Assembly (NCBI GenBank): GCA_020284085.1
Contig: JACEVL010000958.1
Location: 124,001 to 188,000 of the forward strand
Direction: 5' to 3'
Origin: Aporrectodea caliginosa
Taxonomy: Eukaryota > Annelida > Clitellata > Crassiclitellata > Lumbricidae
Length of the DNA stretch: 64,000 nt
Numbering within the stretch: position 1 is the stretch's first letter; every line of letters begins with the position of its first letter. Position numbers and translations under genes: made by a program. Of this stretch, positions 54,030 to 64,000 are shown in pieces. The notes below the pieces were generated by a model. The model was not told where the DNA came from, searched no databases, and worked only from the letters and a program-made list of their open reading frames with translations.

Positions 54030-57000
54030 TATCCACTTTTTCTGTGTCCAACGGGGAGACGCATTTCTAGTTTTGCTCGTACAATACCATCTGATGCCCA
54101 TGGCTTCGAAGAGTAAATCTGAGTGTTCCGCATCTCCTTTTTCTCAAACAGGCATTCATTGTACAAATATTGGTGTAGAACCTTCTTAACAACCGCTCTC
54201 TTAACGCCCTTTGCTCTTCTGATTTGTGATTCGCCCGATTTCAGGATGGAGTACATCTTCGGTCGCAAATCTACCACCTGGCGGTAGGAATACCGCTACA
54301 CTGATCTTTAAGTTTACCTACAACTTTCATATTGTCTGCGCTGTGGTATGAACTCTCACTGCCGCTGGGGTATTCGCGGAAGACGTACAGGTTCTTGTTA
54401 GCCAACATATCGTCATACGCGTTGGCTGTCTCTACCTGAAACTGCAGGTTGCCAGTGTTAATGTACAGACGTTCAGCTTAATCGCCCTACTGCGCTCTGA
54501 TGTCATTAAGCCAGAAATCGTACATGATATGGCATGCCTACTGCGATCGAGGACGGCTTGGCCGACATGGACCGATCTATTGAACTTCAGTGAATCTTTT
54601 GTGCTACGAACTGCGGCAAGACCTCCATTGAAGTTGCGCTGTGATAGAGAGGCTGAATCATCGGTCAGGAGACAAGGTGTGTCCTCTTGTGTGTCCGCCA
54701 TTAAGTCGACTCTGATTCTTTTCTGAGATTTTCTCAAGTTTTGCCAAAGAAACTGCATTTTTTCCAATTTGAACACGTTCTTCTAAAGGTCCGATGCTGG
54801 CTTAACTGCGTATTCATTTCGCTGTATGGAGCCATCCAGGTTTCTTGTTGGAATTTGATGGCACGATGGATCTTACTGACTCGTAAGCAGTAATGTATCA
54901 CATATCGTTCCTAACTTCCTTCTTTCGTAGGCTGGGCACAAACTCTCCGCACTCTGTGAGCTTGACTCCCAACTGATTCACGAGCACACGCAGGTTGTAG
55001 ATCACTAAATCCTATTGGACAGACAGGGTTTCTGGGGCTAATGGATAGTCATTGAGGGTGTAATGCAGATATTCTGGGTATTAAAAATCGACCTCGAGTA
55101 GAGAGTTTTCACGTGCGTCGTACGGCGTTACCAGTACTTTGTCTAGAGTTGGATTCGTCCAGTGAATCCACCAAAAGGTAGCATTTGTTGCATTGCCCAA
55201 CGATATTGGTTGTTTGCATCCAAATACATGTCTGGCTTCGTGGTATCGCGGTCGGGGATTTGTGGATTTTTGGCCTTGACAAAGCGTTTGGCTACCATTG
55301 ATATATCCCGTCTTGAAGACCTATTTCAAAGAATAAATGCATGTCGATGTCCGTCAATGGTTCGAGCACGACCGTTGTCTTTTTATTATTGAATCCCAAG
55401 CCATTCCAAGTAGGTTGAAGCAGTTAGCTGGGTACAGACTGTAGTGTTTCATCGATGTGGTTCTGAAAGTTTCAAAGACATCTGCAAGTAGTAATACATC
55501 TGTCCTGAGAAATAGGTCGTGATAGTCATCTAGAGTTACAATAAAACGACTTCCACATTTGTTGGGGGTGTTGGTAGTCCGAATCGGAGATGACATTGTG
55601 TTCTCGAGAAAGTTTGCTGTAGAGCGACTCTTTGAACTGAAGTTAGACTTCTTCGACGCGATCGAATCAATCTGTGGATATGCCCTATTTTTCTAAGACG
55701 TTCTAGTCTGATTTTGTCGCTGTATTTCGCTGTAACTTTCAGATCCTCCTGTGATAGATTGCTCGATAACTTTTCCAACGAACTGTTTAGATACTGGAGG
55801 CTGTCGATGAACTGCAACTGCCCGAGGCTGAATGTCATGTACTTCTCCATATTAGTTGGGATACATTCGATCATTTTGCTTTGCGCCGCCTGACAGCTGC
55901 TTATGGCCTGTATGATTAGATGACTATCATATCCACGACTATTGTGAAAGACCACGGGCACCTTACACTTGTAAGGATATGTGCGTAACTGTAGGTTAAC
56001 CTCAATGTTAGTGGCACCCCGATATTTGCCTGTTTCTAGTGCATCTCCGCAGATGTGGCAGTCAGTGGCTTTTATGTACGACTGGTAGTCAGTCATTGAT
56101 ATATCCATACTGGCTATGTGAGTAAGACCTTGCGTGATAGTAGCTAGCTAGCGTTGTCGCCATTCACGTTGTCAATTATAGTCAGAAGGTCCTGTAAACA
56201 ATGAAGGAACTGCTTCCCGTAAAGTACAGGCTCATTAGAGTGGCCATCGATGCGAGCTTCTACATAGCAGAAGCTACAAGGTTTCTGCTCGGCGATAAGT
56301 CTGGTATTGCTCTCGTTAGGATTCATGTTTGCGCCTTCCCCGTTCAGCTCCTCAAAGTACGCGCAGCAAATGTATGGAACAAGCATCTGCTTCTTTTACA
56401 TGAGCATCCTGCATGTCTTTTCTTGCGGAGATAAGAAGACAGCAGCGATATGGATGAGCCATGTGACCGTATTTGCTATTTTTATTCAATATTTGGGATA
56501 AGACGCTTTAATCCAGCCATAATGGTGATTCTCACCGTTGGCTAGCAGTAGAAGGTCGAAATTGTGGGCTCTGCTCTGGTTTGATACGTGAATCGGATAC
56601 CACCCGCAATCCGACTAGAATAGAAATATATATCGTTGGTTTCTGTCGCTCACAACTTATAAGTGTCGCCTCTAATTGGAAAGGCAATTCCAGTACAGCC
56701 CATCTGTTTGATGTGAGGATGGTACGTTGAAAGTCTATCTGGATGTCGGCCGTGGCCTACAGGATAGAGGGAGACAGAATTGCTTAATCGAAGCAGCGGC
56801 TGTGATTATTTTTCACGTTAACATCTGTTCCAGAAGGTATTAACTTCGGTGTGGGGAAATATTTTGGTCGATATTTCGCAAAACCAAGGTCAAGCGCCAT
56901 AACTCGCTTAATTTTTCATCCAAATCCCTGGTTGTCATACTCCTTCAGACGCTTTAAGACTTCAGCCTTAGCCGTTCTGAACAATTCCTTTTATGTCAAC

Positions 57001-57275
57001 CGCATTAAGGATGGGTGCTGCATTACGAAGAATGTAAGCTCTGGTGCTGCCTGCGCCAGGGAATGCGTTGTCGCCATTCACGTTGTCAATTATAGTCAGC
57101 CCTATGTTTTCGCACTGGAGGAATTCGCCTCGGAAGCAGCGACTTCAACAAACGCTGTTTGCTTGCTTCCGAGATGGGCTTCATCCAGGATGCTCTGCAC
57201 AATATTCCGGAGAGCTGGAAGCCCGGTAAACTCAGCTAGCAACTGCTCAATATACTCATCCACAGTCGATGCCAT
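54030..57275 (-). pseudogene. Polinton protein-primed DNA polymerase B, decayed
   Basis: Colinear fragments run right to left. An N-terminal piece at 56.4-56.1 kb (EPVLYGKQFLHCLQ) is followed by the exonuclease region VVFHNSRGYDSHLIIQAI, MEKYMTFSLGQLQFIDSLQ and LNSSLEKL (55.7-56.0 kb). DYHDLFLRTDVLLLADVFE (55.5 kb) comes next, then KFNRSVHVGQAVLD (54.6 kb) and DLRPKMYSILKSG with AKGVKRAVVKK (54.2 kb). The catalytic YxDTDS box appears as YINTGN. Many stops confirm decay. With the integrase fragment this identifies a Polinton relic. I could not find its terminal repeats. A 33-base segment occurs twice, at 56152 and 57067. Confidence 0.82.
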
Positions 57276-57916
57276 AGATAGAAGTAATTATTTATAGTAA
57301 TATCTCAGCATAGTCCTTTCTTCAGTTGGTTATTCAAGCCCGATTATTCAATGGAAATTGATGACAGCCTTTTCTATTCGTCTCTAAAGTCGCGATGAAG
57401 CCACCACTTTGTTGTCTTAATTTGGCAATATAATAACCACACTCATAACATGGTGATATCGTAAATACTTTACACCCTTATCACATTTAAAACACCACCA
57501 TTGCGAAGTCATGATAAATGAGCAAAACTTTACTTTCCGATACATCATTCACCGAGTACAAGACACTTACCGCATTTCCTCTAAGCAGTATCAACTCTCT
57601 ATTCGCCTGTTTAATAGTATATTAAGCATTTATGTTAATATTTAGAGTGATTGTAACCATGGTTTGGCCCAGCCTTGGCTGGTTCTGAAACTGCGGTGTG
57701 TCATTAGAAATATTATGGAACCTGTTGCTGGGACTCATAGGGGACTACCTGAGTGGGAGTAGCTTCTCTAGCGCCACAGCTGGACCTGGTCCGAAATTGA
57801 AAATATCTCTCTACTGAAGATTTATAACCTTCAAAAATGTAACGGCATTACAATTATGTGGAGTTTGCTGTCCGTAGTCCCTGACATATTGAAACTTAGA
57901 AAACTCTTTCTAAGAC

Positions 57917-59964
57917 CATTATTAAAAAGAATGATAATAATAAAAAAATAGAATCTCTTAAAATTAACGGTAATCATAATACTAATCCTTACGATATAGG
58001 AAATTTCTTAAATGATTATTTTTCAACTATTGCCCAATCATTGTCTGAAAAAATTCCAGCATCCACTCAACCCTTTAGCAAATACTTGAGCCCTCCTCTC
58101 CTCTGGTCCTTTGATGTAATACCAACTACAAACGAACTTCTGTCACTCAGTAATTCTTTTAAACCTACTTGTAGTGCTGGTATTGACGACATAAATCCCC
58201 TAATTGCCAATGCCATTTTCTCCCATATCGCCCCCATATCAGATGAGCTTATAAACTGCTCTCTCTCTCTCTCTCTACTGGTGTTGTCCCCCATAAACTT
58301 AAGATAGCAGAGATTTTAAAAAGGGTGAAAGAGAAGACCCATCAAACTATCGACCAATCTCTGTCCTCTCCTTCTTCCCTAAGTATTATGAAAAGATTAT
58401 GTATGATAGACTAAATAAATTTCTCGTTATCACTAAAACAGTGGGTTCGTTTCAATATGGGTTTAGGGCTGGTCTCTCACCATCCATGGCCTTAATGGAC
58501 ATGTACGATAAAATTTCTAACTCATTTGAAAACAATGAATATTCCAATATTATATTTTTCGATATTGCCAAGGGAATCGACACTGTGAACCACAATATCT
58601 TAATTGAAAATTATCAGTTTACGGATTTAGAGATAGTCAACTAGAATGATTTTAAAGCTACTTAAGTAACCGTTACCAATGTGTATCTATAAATGACATT
58701 ATATCTAACTATTAACAAATTAAATATGAGGATCAATCCTTGGCCTTTATATTTTCTGCTCTACATAAATGACCTCCCCAACACCTCCCCTATCTTATCA
58801 TTTATCTTATTTGCTGATGACACTAATGTTTTTTACTCTAATAAATCCTATAACTCCTTAATTCAGACTGTAAACACTGAGCTAGTAGCGGTTGTTGATT
58901 CGTTTACTGCAAACAAGCTCTCCTTGAACCTACAAAAAACTAACTTTATCATATTTAAATCTCGTAGGAAGATGTGCCCTAATAACATTTCTTTGCAAGT
59001 GTCTATAAACAACACTATAATATCCCAAGTGAACTCTACTAAGTTTCTTAGTGTAATTATTGATAACCATTTAACGTGGAAAGACCACATTATTACTATA
59101 ACCGCTGCAAACGTTGCAAAAAACGTTGGGATACTAGGTCGCATATCTTATCTACTCCCCCTCTATATTCGTACTACTTTATAGTTCTCTCTAATTTATC
59201 CTTACTTAATGTTTTGCAATGTGGTCTGGGGTTATACGTATAAGTCTAGTCTTAAAAAATTACTGATGTTACAGAAAAGAGCAATCAGTATAATTTCAGG
59301 AACACCATATGGGTTCTCATTCTGACCCAGACAGCTATTTTTATGTACCAATACGCTCACAACCTGTTAGCCTTGGGATTTGTTCATTACTTCAATGTTG
59401 GCACTCACTTTCATTCATATAGTACCAGAGGATCCTCATCCTATCGTTCCATCCTTGCCAAATCTAATACTCGTCGCTTTTCAATTAGGTTCAATGGTCC
59501 ACGGGTTTGGAGTCGCATTCCTCCAACTCAACAAGCCACGAATCTTTATATCTCTTTAAAAAATCATTGCGTTCTGACTTAACGAGTGGACTGATTGATG
59601 AAGACTAAGTTAGGTTTCTCTAGGTCATCAGTCTGAATTAACATTTATAACCTGGTAATATATGCTATCCTTGTACTTTAAAGTCCTAGTTGGATAACTC
59701 TGCTAAACTAGTCTGCTACACTACAACTTCTTCTCGGCTTCTCTACAGTTTCCTTGTCAACCCTCTTAATTAACTAATTAAGCATATAGTTAAGAATATA
59801 CCGATCCTGTTTATGAAATTAGATAAAATTGGTGTCCCTATAGCGGGATTTCATCCCTTCTGGGCATCCCATTTGTCTACGACTGATTATTATGTTCTTC
59901 GTGTATTTGTCATATGTGCTTCACGACAATAAACAAGCTGATTGATTGATTGATTGATTGATTG
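57917..59964 (+). pseudogene. ATTG-tailed LINE (family 2), 5'-truncated
   Basis: Broken frames give YDRLNKFLVITKTVGSFQYG, MALMDMYDKISNSF, LLYINDLPNTSP, FILFADDTNVFYSN and KLSLNLQKTNFIIFKSRRK, the motif order of a CR1/Jockey-type reverse transcriptase. The 3' end has GTGTCCCTATAGCGGGATTT...CCCTTCTGGGCATCC and (TTGA)n. It splits an EGF-unit intron precisely (left flank ...tttctaagac, right flank tgctattcattatg). Confidence 0.88.
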
Positions 59965-60320
59965 ACTGCTATTCATTATGAAACATTAATTACGAGCTTT
60001 TGCTGCTATTCATCAAGACACCATAATTACAAGATGATTCGGATAGCTGACCTATCGCATCTCACCGAGGTCTGACAACTGACAATCTAAACTCATCATC
60101 GCCATTTGCAATAATTTACCACGAACTAATTAATCTAATTTTTTTAAACTACGAATATTACACATCCCAATCATTCTGACATATCAGTCAAAAAGTCTTC
60201 TTTGCACATCTTCGAAAAGTGTGTAAATAATTGAAAAGCGCAAACGCTATAATTACTAGTTGTATGATAGATATGCCTTTCAATATTTCTCAAAAGCTAA
60301 ATAATGTTGTGCATTTCAAC

Positions 60321-60446
60321 CTTCGCAAAATGTCCCGTTGTTTCCAACTCTATATCCATTTTGACAATTACAGACAAAACTGCCCACAGTGTTTTTACAA
60401 GTTGTCGTTAGTTTATCACAATGTCTGAGGCTGCACTCGTCTATGT
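60321..60446 (-). CDS. Calcium-binding EGF exon (type B3)
   Basis: The exon is phase 1-1, 126 bases, with acceptor cattgcag and donor G|gttgaa. It reads (D)IDECSLRHCDKLTTTC then KNTVGSFVCNCQNGYRVGNN GTFCE, with six Cys. Confidence 0.95.
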
Positions 60447-60544
60447 CTGCAATGACATAAATATTCAGAAAATATAATACTGTAGCATTCAAATATAAAA
60501 TTATCACCTTTTTGCAGATCGATACGATATCGATATCAGGTCGA

Positions 60545-60610
60545 GACTCGAGAGGACTGCTGATTTCGGGACGGCGCTATATAAATGTTTGGTTACAATT
60601 ACAATTACAA
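60545..60610 (+). repeat. LINE/SINE 3'-tail fragment
   Basis: GGACTGCTGATTTCGGGACGGCGCTATATAAATG followed by (TTACAA)n, described here in parts, is the shared tail family inserted in an EGF-unit intron. Confidence 0.6.
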
Positions 60611-61166
60611 TCGAAATACACACTGTTAGACTGCATAATTCCTTGGATGTCACCCTTACATTCGGAGTTCAGCATTTGGTTTCTGATGTTAAAATGTCAA
60701 AACACTGTGAGGATATATAACCTTACAGAAAATGTGTACAGTTTTACAAATGTAGGCTACGGAGTTTGCTCAACATAGTTAAGCTTATGGACATTTTGAC
60801 ACTTCGAAATTCACATGCAATCTTTTTTAGACTGCTATTCATCAAGAGACCATAATCACGAGATGATTCGGACAGCAGACTTATAGAATCTCGTCCACGT
60901 TGACAACTAAGAAAATAAATTAACCATCGCCATTTGCTATAATGCAAATGGTCTGAAATTATTATTTTGAATCAAACTCCGCATATTGCCAAGCCAAATC
61001 ATTTAGACAAATCAGACAAAAATATATCTCCTTCTCACCTCTTCACAAAGTGTGCAAATAATTGAAACGGTTAAACAGTAGCCTATAAACGTAATCCACT
61101 ATAATTATATCTGATAGATATGCCTTTCAAGATTAGTCAAAACCAAATGATATGCATAATATCAAC

Positions 61167-61292
61167 CTTCGCAAAATGTCTTGTTTTTCCCAGGACTATA
61201 TCCATTTTCACAATTGCAGACAAAACTGCCCATAGTGTTTCCACAAGATGATGTTCGCACATCACAGGGACTGAGGTTGCACTCGTTTATAT
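61167..61292 (-). CDS. Calcium-binding EGF exon (type B4)
   Basis: The exon is phase 1-1, 126 bases, with acceptor attgcag and donor G|gttgat. It reads (D)INECNLSPCDVRTSSC then GNTMGSFVCNCENGYSPGKN KTFCE, with six Cys. The hydroxylation motif CxNxxxxFxC is kept. Confidence 0.93.
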
Positions 61293-61924
61293 CTGCAATG
61301 AGAATAATATTAATACGTGAGTAAGGCGATCATTTAGGATTAAAATATAAAATTGTCACAATTATGATAATCAAGATGGTATTGAAATACATCGTCTCAA
61401 ACTCCAAAATTGAATGACTGTCTCCTTTACATTTGGAGTTAAGTATTTCGAGTCTTATGTTAAATATCAATTCACTGTAAACATATATATATATATATAC
61501 AGAAAATGTAACGGCTTTATAATTCTGTGTAGCTTGCTTTGTGTAGTTGTTGACATACTGCAACTTAGAATATTTGCAGGCAATCTTTCTTAGACTGGTA
61601 TTCATCATAAAACCATAATTACGAAATGATTCGGACAGCTGACTTATGGCATCTCGTACACGCTGACAGCTGACAAAATAAATTAATCATTGCCGTTTGC
61701 TATAATGAATATACCTTGAAATAATTAATTTGAAATAAATTTTTCATCAAATTCGGAATATTACCCAGCCTAAATATTCTGACAAATCAGTCAAATATGT
61801 TAATATCTTCGCACATCTTCTAAAAGTGAACAAATAATTGAAAAGCGTAAAAGCTATTATTTACTACGTGAATGATAGATAGGCATTTCAAGATCTGTCA
61901 AAAGCATATGCTGTGCATATCAAC

Positions 61925-62047
61925 CTTCGCAAAATGTACTGTTGTGACGTGTAAATCCATTTTGACAATTGCAGTAAAAACTGCCAACAGTGTTTTTACA
62001 AGTTGTCGTTTGCTGATCACAAAGACCGGAACTGCACTCGTCTATAT
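61925..62047 (-). CDS. Calcium-binding EGF exon (type B5)
   Basis: The exon is phase 1-1, 123 bases (one codon shorter), with acceptor cattgcag and donor G|gttgat. It reads (D)IDECSSGLCDQQTTTC then KNTVGSFYCNCQNGFTRHNS TFCE, with six Cys. It pairs with 63675-63797. Confidence 0.94.
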
Positions 62048-62693
62048 CTGCAATGACAACAATGTTCATTTAATATTATGCTGCAGTATTAGAATATAAA
62101 ATTAACACCTCTTTTCAGATCGATATGGCATCGAAATACACAGTGATTAATTGCTTGACTGTCAAATCTACGCTCGGAGTTTAGTATTTGGTGTCTGGTG
62201 TTAAATTGTCAATTCATTGTCTAGATATACAACCTTGAAGAAAATGTGTACCGTTTTATAATTCTGTGCAGTGTTCTCTACGCATTTCACGAATTAATTG
62301 AAATACTGGCACTTAGAAAATTCACAGGCAAGACTTCGCATAGGCTAGATTATAGACTGCTGTTCATCAGATAACCATAATTACACTACGAATCGGACAG
62401 CTGACTTATGGAATCTCGTCCACGTTGACAACTAACAAAATAAATAAACCAGCGCCATTTGCAATAATAATTCATAAAAGAATTAATCTGAAATTATTTT
62501 TTCATCAAATTTCCAATATCGACCGGTCTAATCATTCCGATAAATCAGTCAAATATGTATTCTTCGCGCTCATTAAAAGTGTACACATAACTAAAAAACG
62601 TAAACGCCATAATTTACTATAATTAGGGCCTATGTGTAATAGGCTACATATGCCTTGAAAGAGTAGTCAAAAGCAAATGCTGCGCATATCAAC

Positions 62694-62819
62694 CTTCGCA
62701 GAATGTCCTGTTATTTCGATGTCTATATCCATTTTGACAATTGCAGACAAAACTGCCCACATTGTTTGTACAAGTTGTCGTTCGCCAATCACAAAGACTG
62801 AGGTTGCACTCGTTTATAT
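62694..62819 (-). CDS. Calcium-binding EGF exon (type B6)
   Basis: The exon is phase 1-1, 126 bases, with acceptor cactgcag and donor G|gttgat. It reads (D)INECNLSLCDWRTTTC then TNNVGSFVCNCQNGYRHRNN RTFCE, with six Cys. It is nearly identical to the next copy at 62967. Confidence 0.95.
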
Positions 62820-62966
62820 CTGCAGTGACAATAATATTCAAATACATGTAATATAATGCTGAAGTATTGAAATATGAAATTCGTATTATTTTGCAGATCG
62901 ATGTGGTATCGAAATACGTAGCGTTACACTGCATAATCCATCAAAGCAAATGCTGTGCATATCAAC

Positions 62967-63095
62967 CTTCGCAGAATGTCCTGTTGTTTCGATGTATATA
63001 TCCATTTCGACAATTGCAGACAAAACTGCCCACATTGTTTGTACAAGAAGATGTAGTTCGCCAATCACAAAGACTGAGGTTGCACTCGTTTATAT
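62967..63095 (-). CDS. Calcium-binding EGF exon (type B7)
   Basis: The exon is phase 1-1, 129 bases, with acceptor cactgcag and donor G|gttgat. It reads (D)INECNLSLCDWRTTSSC then TNNVGSFVCNCRNGYIHRNN RTFCE. One codon is inserted (TTSSC for TTTC). It is only 273 bases from B6, so the intron between them is about 150 bases instead of about 600. This is the most recent intact duplication here. Confidence 0.94.
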
Positions 63096-63674
63096 CTGCA
63101 GTGACAATAATATTCAAATACAATGTAATATAATGCTGAATTATTGAAATATAAAATTCGTATTATTCGATGTGGTATCGAAAAACGTTGTGTTACAATG
63201 CATAATTGATTGGCTGTAATCTCTGCATATGGAGCTCAGTATTTGGTGTGTAATATATCAATTCACTTAGGCCTATATAATTATGATCTTGAAGAAAATG
63301 TGACAACTGTGCAGCCCTGTTTTGCCTGCTCTACGTAGTTCTTGACGTATGGGCAGGCAATCTTTCTTAGACTGCTCCCTCATCAATGAAACCATAATTA
63401 TGAGATGATTCGGACAGCTGACTTATGGAATCTCGTCCAGGTTTGACAACTGACAAACTAAATTGAGCGCCATTTGCTATTATAAATCTAATAAATCTCA
63501 AATTATTTTTTCATCAACTCGGAATATTATCCAGCCTAACAATTATGACATTTCCGTCAAATATGTTGTATGCGCACATCTTCAAAAGTGTGCACACATT
63601 TGAAAAACGTAAACGCAATAATTTGCTATACGTATGATAGATATTTATCAAACGCATATGCTGTGCCTATCAAC

Positions 63675-63797
63675 CTTCGCAAAATGTACTGTTGTGACGT
63701 CTATATCCTTGTTGACAACTGCAGACAAAACTGCCAACAGTGTTGCTACAAGTTGTCGTTTGCTGATTACAAAGACTGGAACTGCACTCGTCTATAT
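63675..63797 (-). CDS. Calcium-binding EGF exon (type B8)
   Basis: The exon is phase 1-1, 123 bases, with acceptor cattgcag and donor G|gttgat. It reads (D)IDECSSSLCNQQTTTC then SNTVGSFVCSCQQGYRRHNS TFCE, with six Cys. The same intron landmarks continue to the window edge, so more exons are expected upstream. Confidence 0.94.
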
Positions 63798-64000
63798 CTG
63801 CAATGACAACAATGTTCATTTAATATAATGCTGCAGTATTAAATATAAAATTAACACCTCTTTGCAGATCGATATGGCATCGAAATACACAGTGTTAGAC
63901 TGCTTAATTGCTTGACTGTCATCTCTACACTCGGAGTTTAATATTTCGTGTCTGGTGTTAAATTGTCAATTCATTGTCTAGATATACAACCTTGAAGAAA

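Larger units (their letters stand above)
59966..64000 (-). repeat. Tandem array of EGF exon-intron units (about 0.75 kb period)
   Basis: Each unit has one EGF exon and an intron with shared landmarks, such as GACTGCTATTCATCA, GATGATTCGGACAGCTGAC, GAATCTCGTCCACGTTGAC and GGAGTTYAGTATTTGG. These recur near 60035, 60862, 61626, 62393 and 63405. Older, interrupted units are traceable at 46.1-46.7, 47.4-47.7 and 51.1-52.9 kb. Confidence 0.85.

Overview
This is a eukaryotic, AT-rich window from an animal genome. It has long introns, dense transposon debris of at least eight kinds, and host exons that can be read only on the minus strand. The frequent taggcctac-type words and the mix of repeats (Ty3/gypsy, hAT, piggyBac, Polinton, tRNA-derived SINEs, CR1/L2-like LINEs) suggest a marine invertebrate, perhaps an echinoderm. 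That attribution is inference only.

The main host gene fills about 18.3-64.0 kb on the minus strand and continues beyond the right edge. Its exons were rebuilt from conserved domain residues, AG/GT splice sites and codon phase. It encodes a receptor-type protein tyrosine phosphatase. Reading from right to left, there are at least eleven intact calcium-binding EGF-like exons (all phase 1-1), a transmembrane exon, a basic stop-transfer exon, and a juxtamembrane exon with an ITIM-like tyrosine (SLYAEI) and a YEEI tyrosine. Next comes a complete, apparently active phosphatase domain D1 (KNRF, YINASY, DFWRM, WPD, VVHCSAGAGRTG), and then a degenerate second domain D2 that has lost WPD, the catalytic Cys and the catalytic Arg. 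One D2 exon and the true C-terminus were not found with confidence. The EGF part (60-64 kb) is a tandem array of exon-plus-intron units of about 0.75 kb, and an older exon-pair duplication at 42.4-46.6 kb has left broken copies.

Left of the gene, 1.5-10.4 kb holds a Ty3/gypsy retrotransposon on the minus strand with an uninterrupted 1963-residue gag-pol frame. Its PBS matches tRNA-Leu(UAA). Its LTRs are about 1.45 kb, carry a reading frame of their own, and are alike only over their last 0.3 kb. A solo LTR of a related family lies in a D2 intron (23.7-25.1 kb).

Other mobile DNA includes hAT elements with 8-bp target duplications (10.8, 15.5, 26.1, 31.8 and 51.4 kb), a piggyBac relic at TTAA (29.8-32.5 kb) and a G-rich terminal-inverted-repeat element next to a D1 exon (35.4-37.1 kb). 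There is also a Polinton relic (53.2-57.3 kb), 3' pieces of two LINE families, a dimeric tRNA-derived SINE in three copies, and a MITE carrying arrays of TCAAGGTCA nuclear-receptor sites. I see no CRISPR, operon, rRNA or functional tRNA gene.
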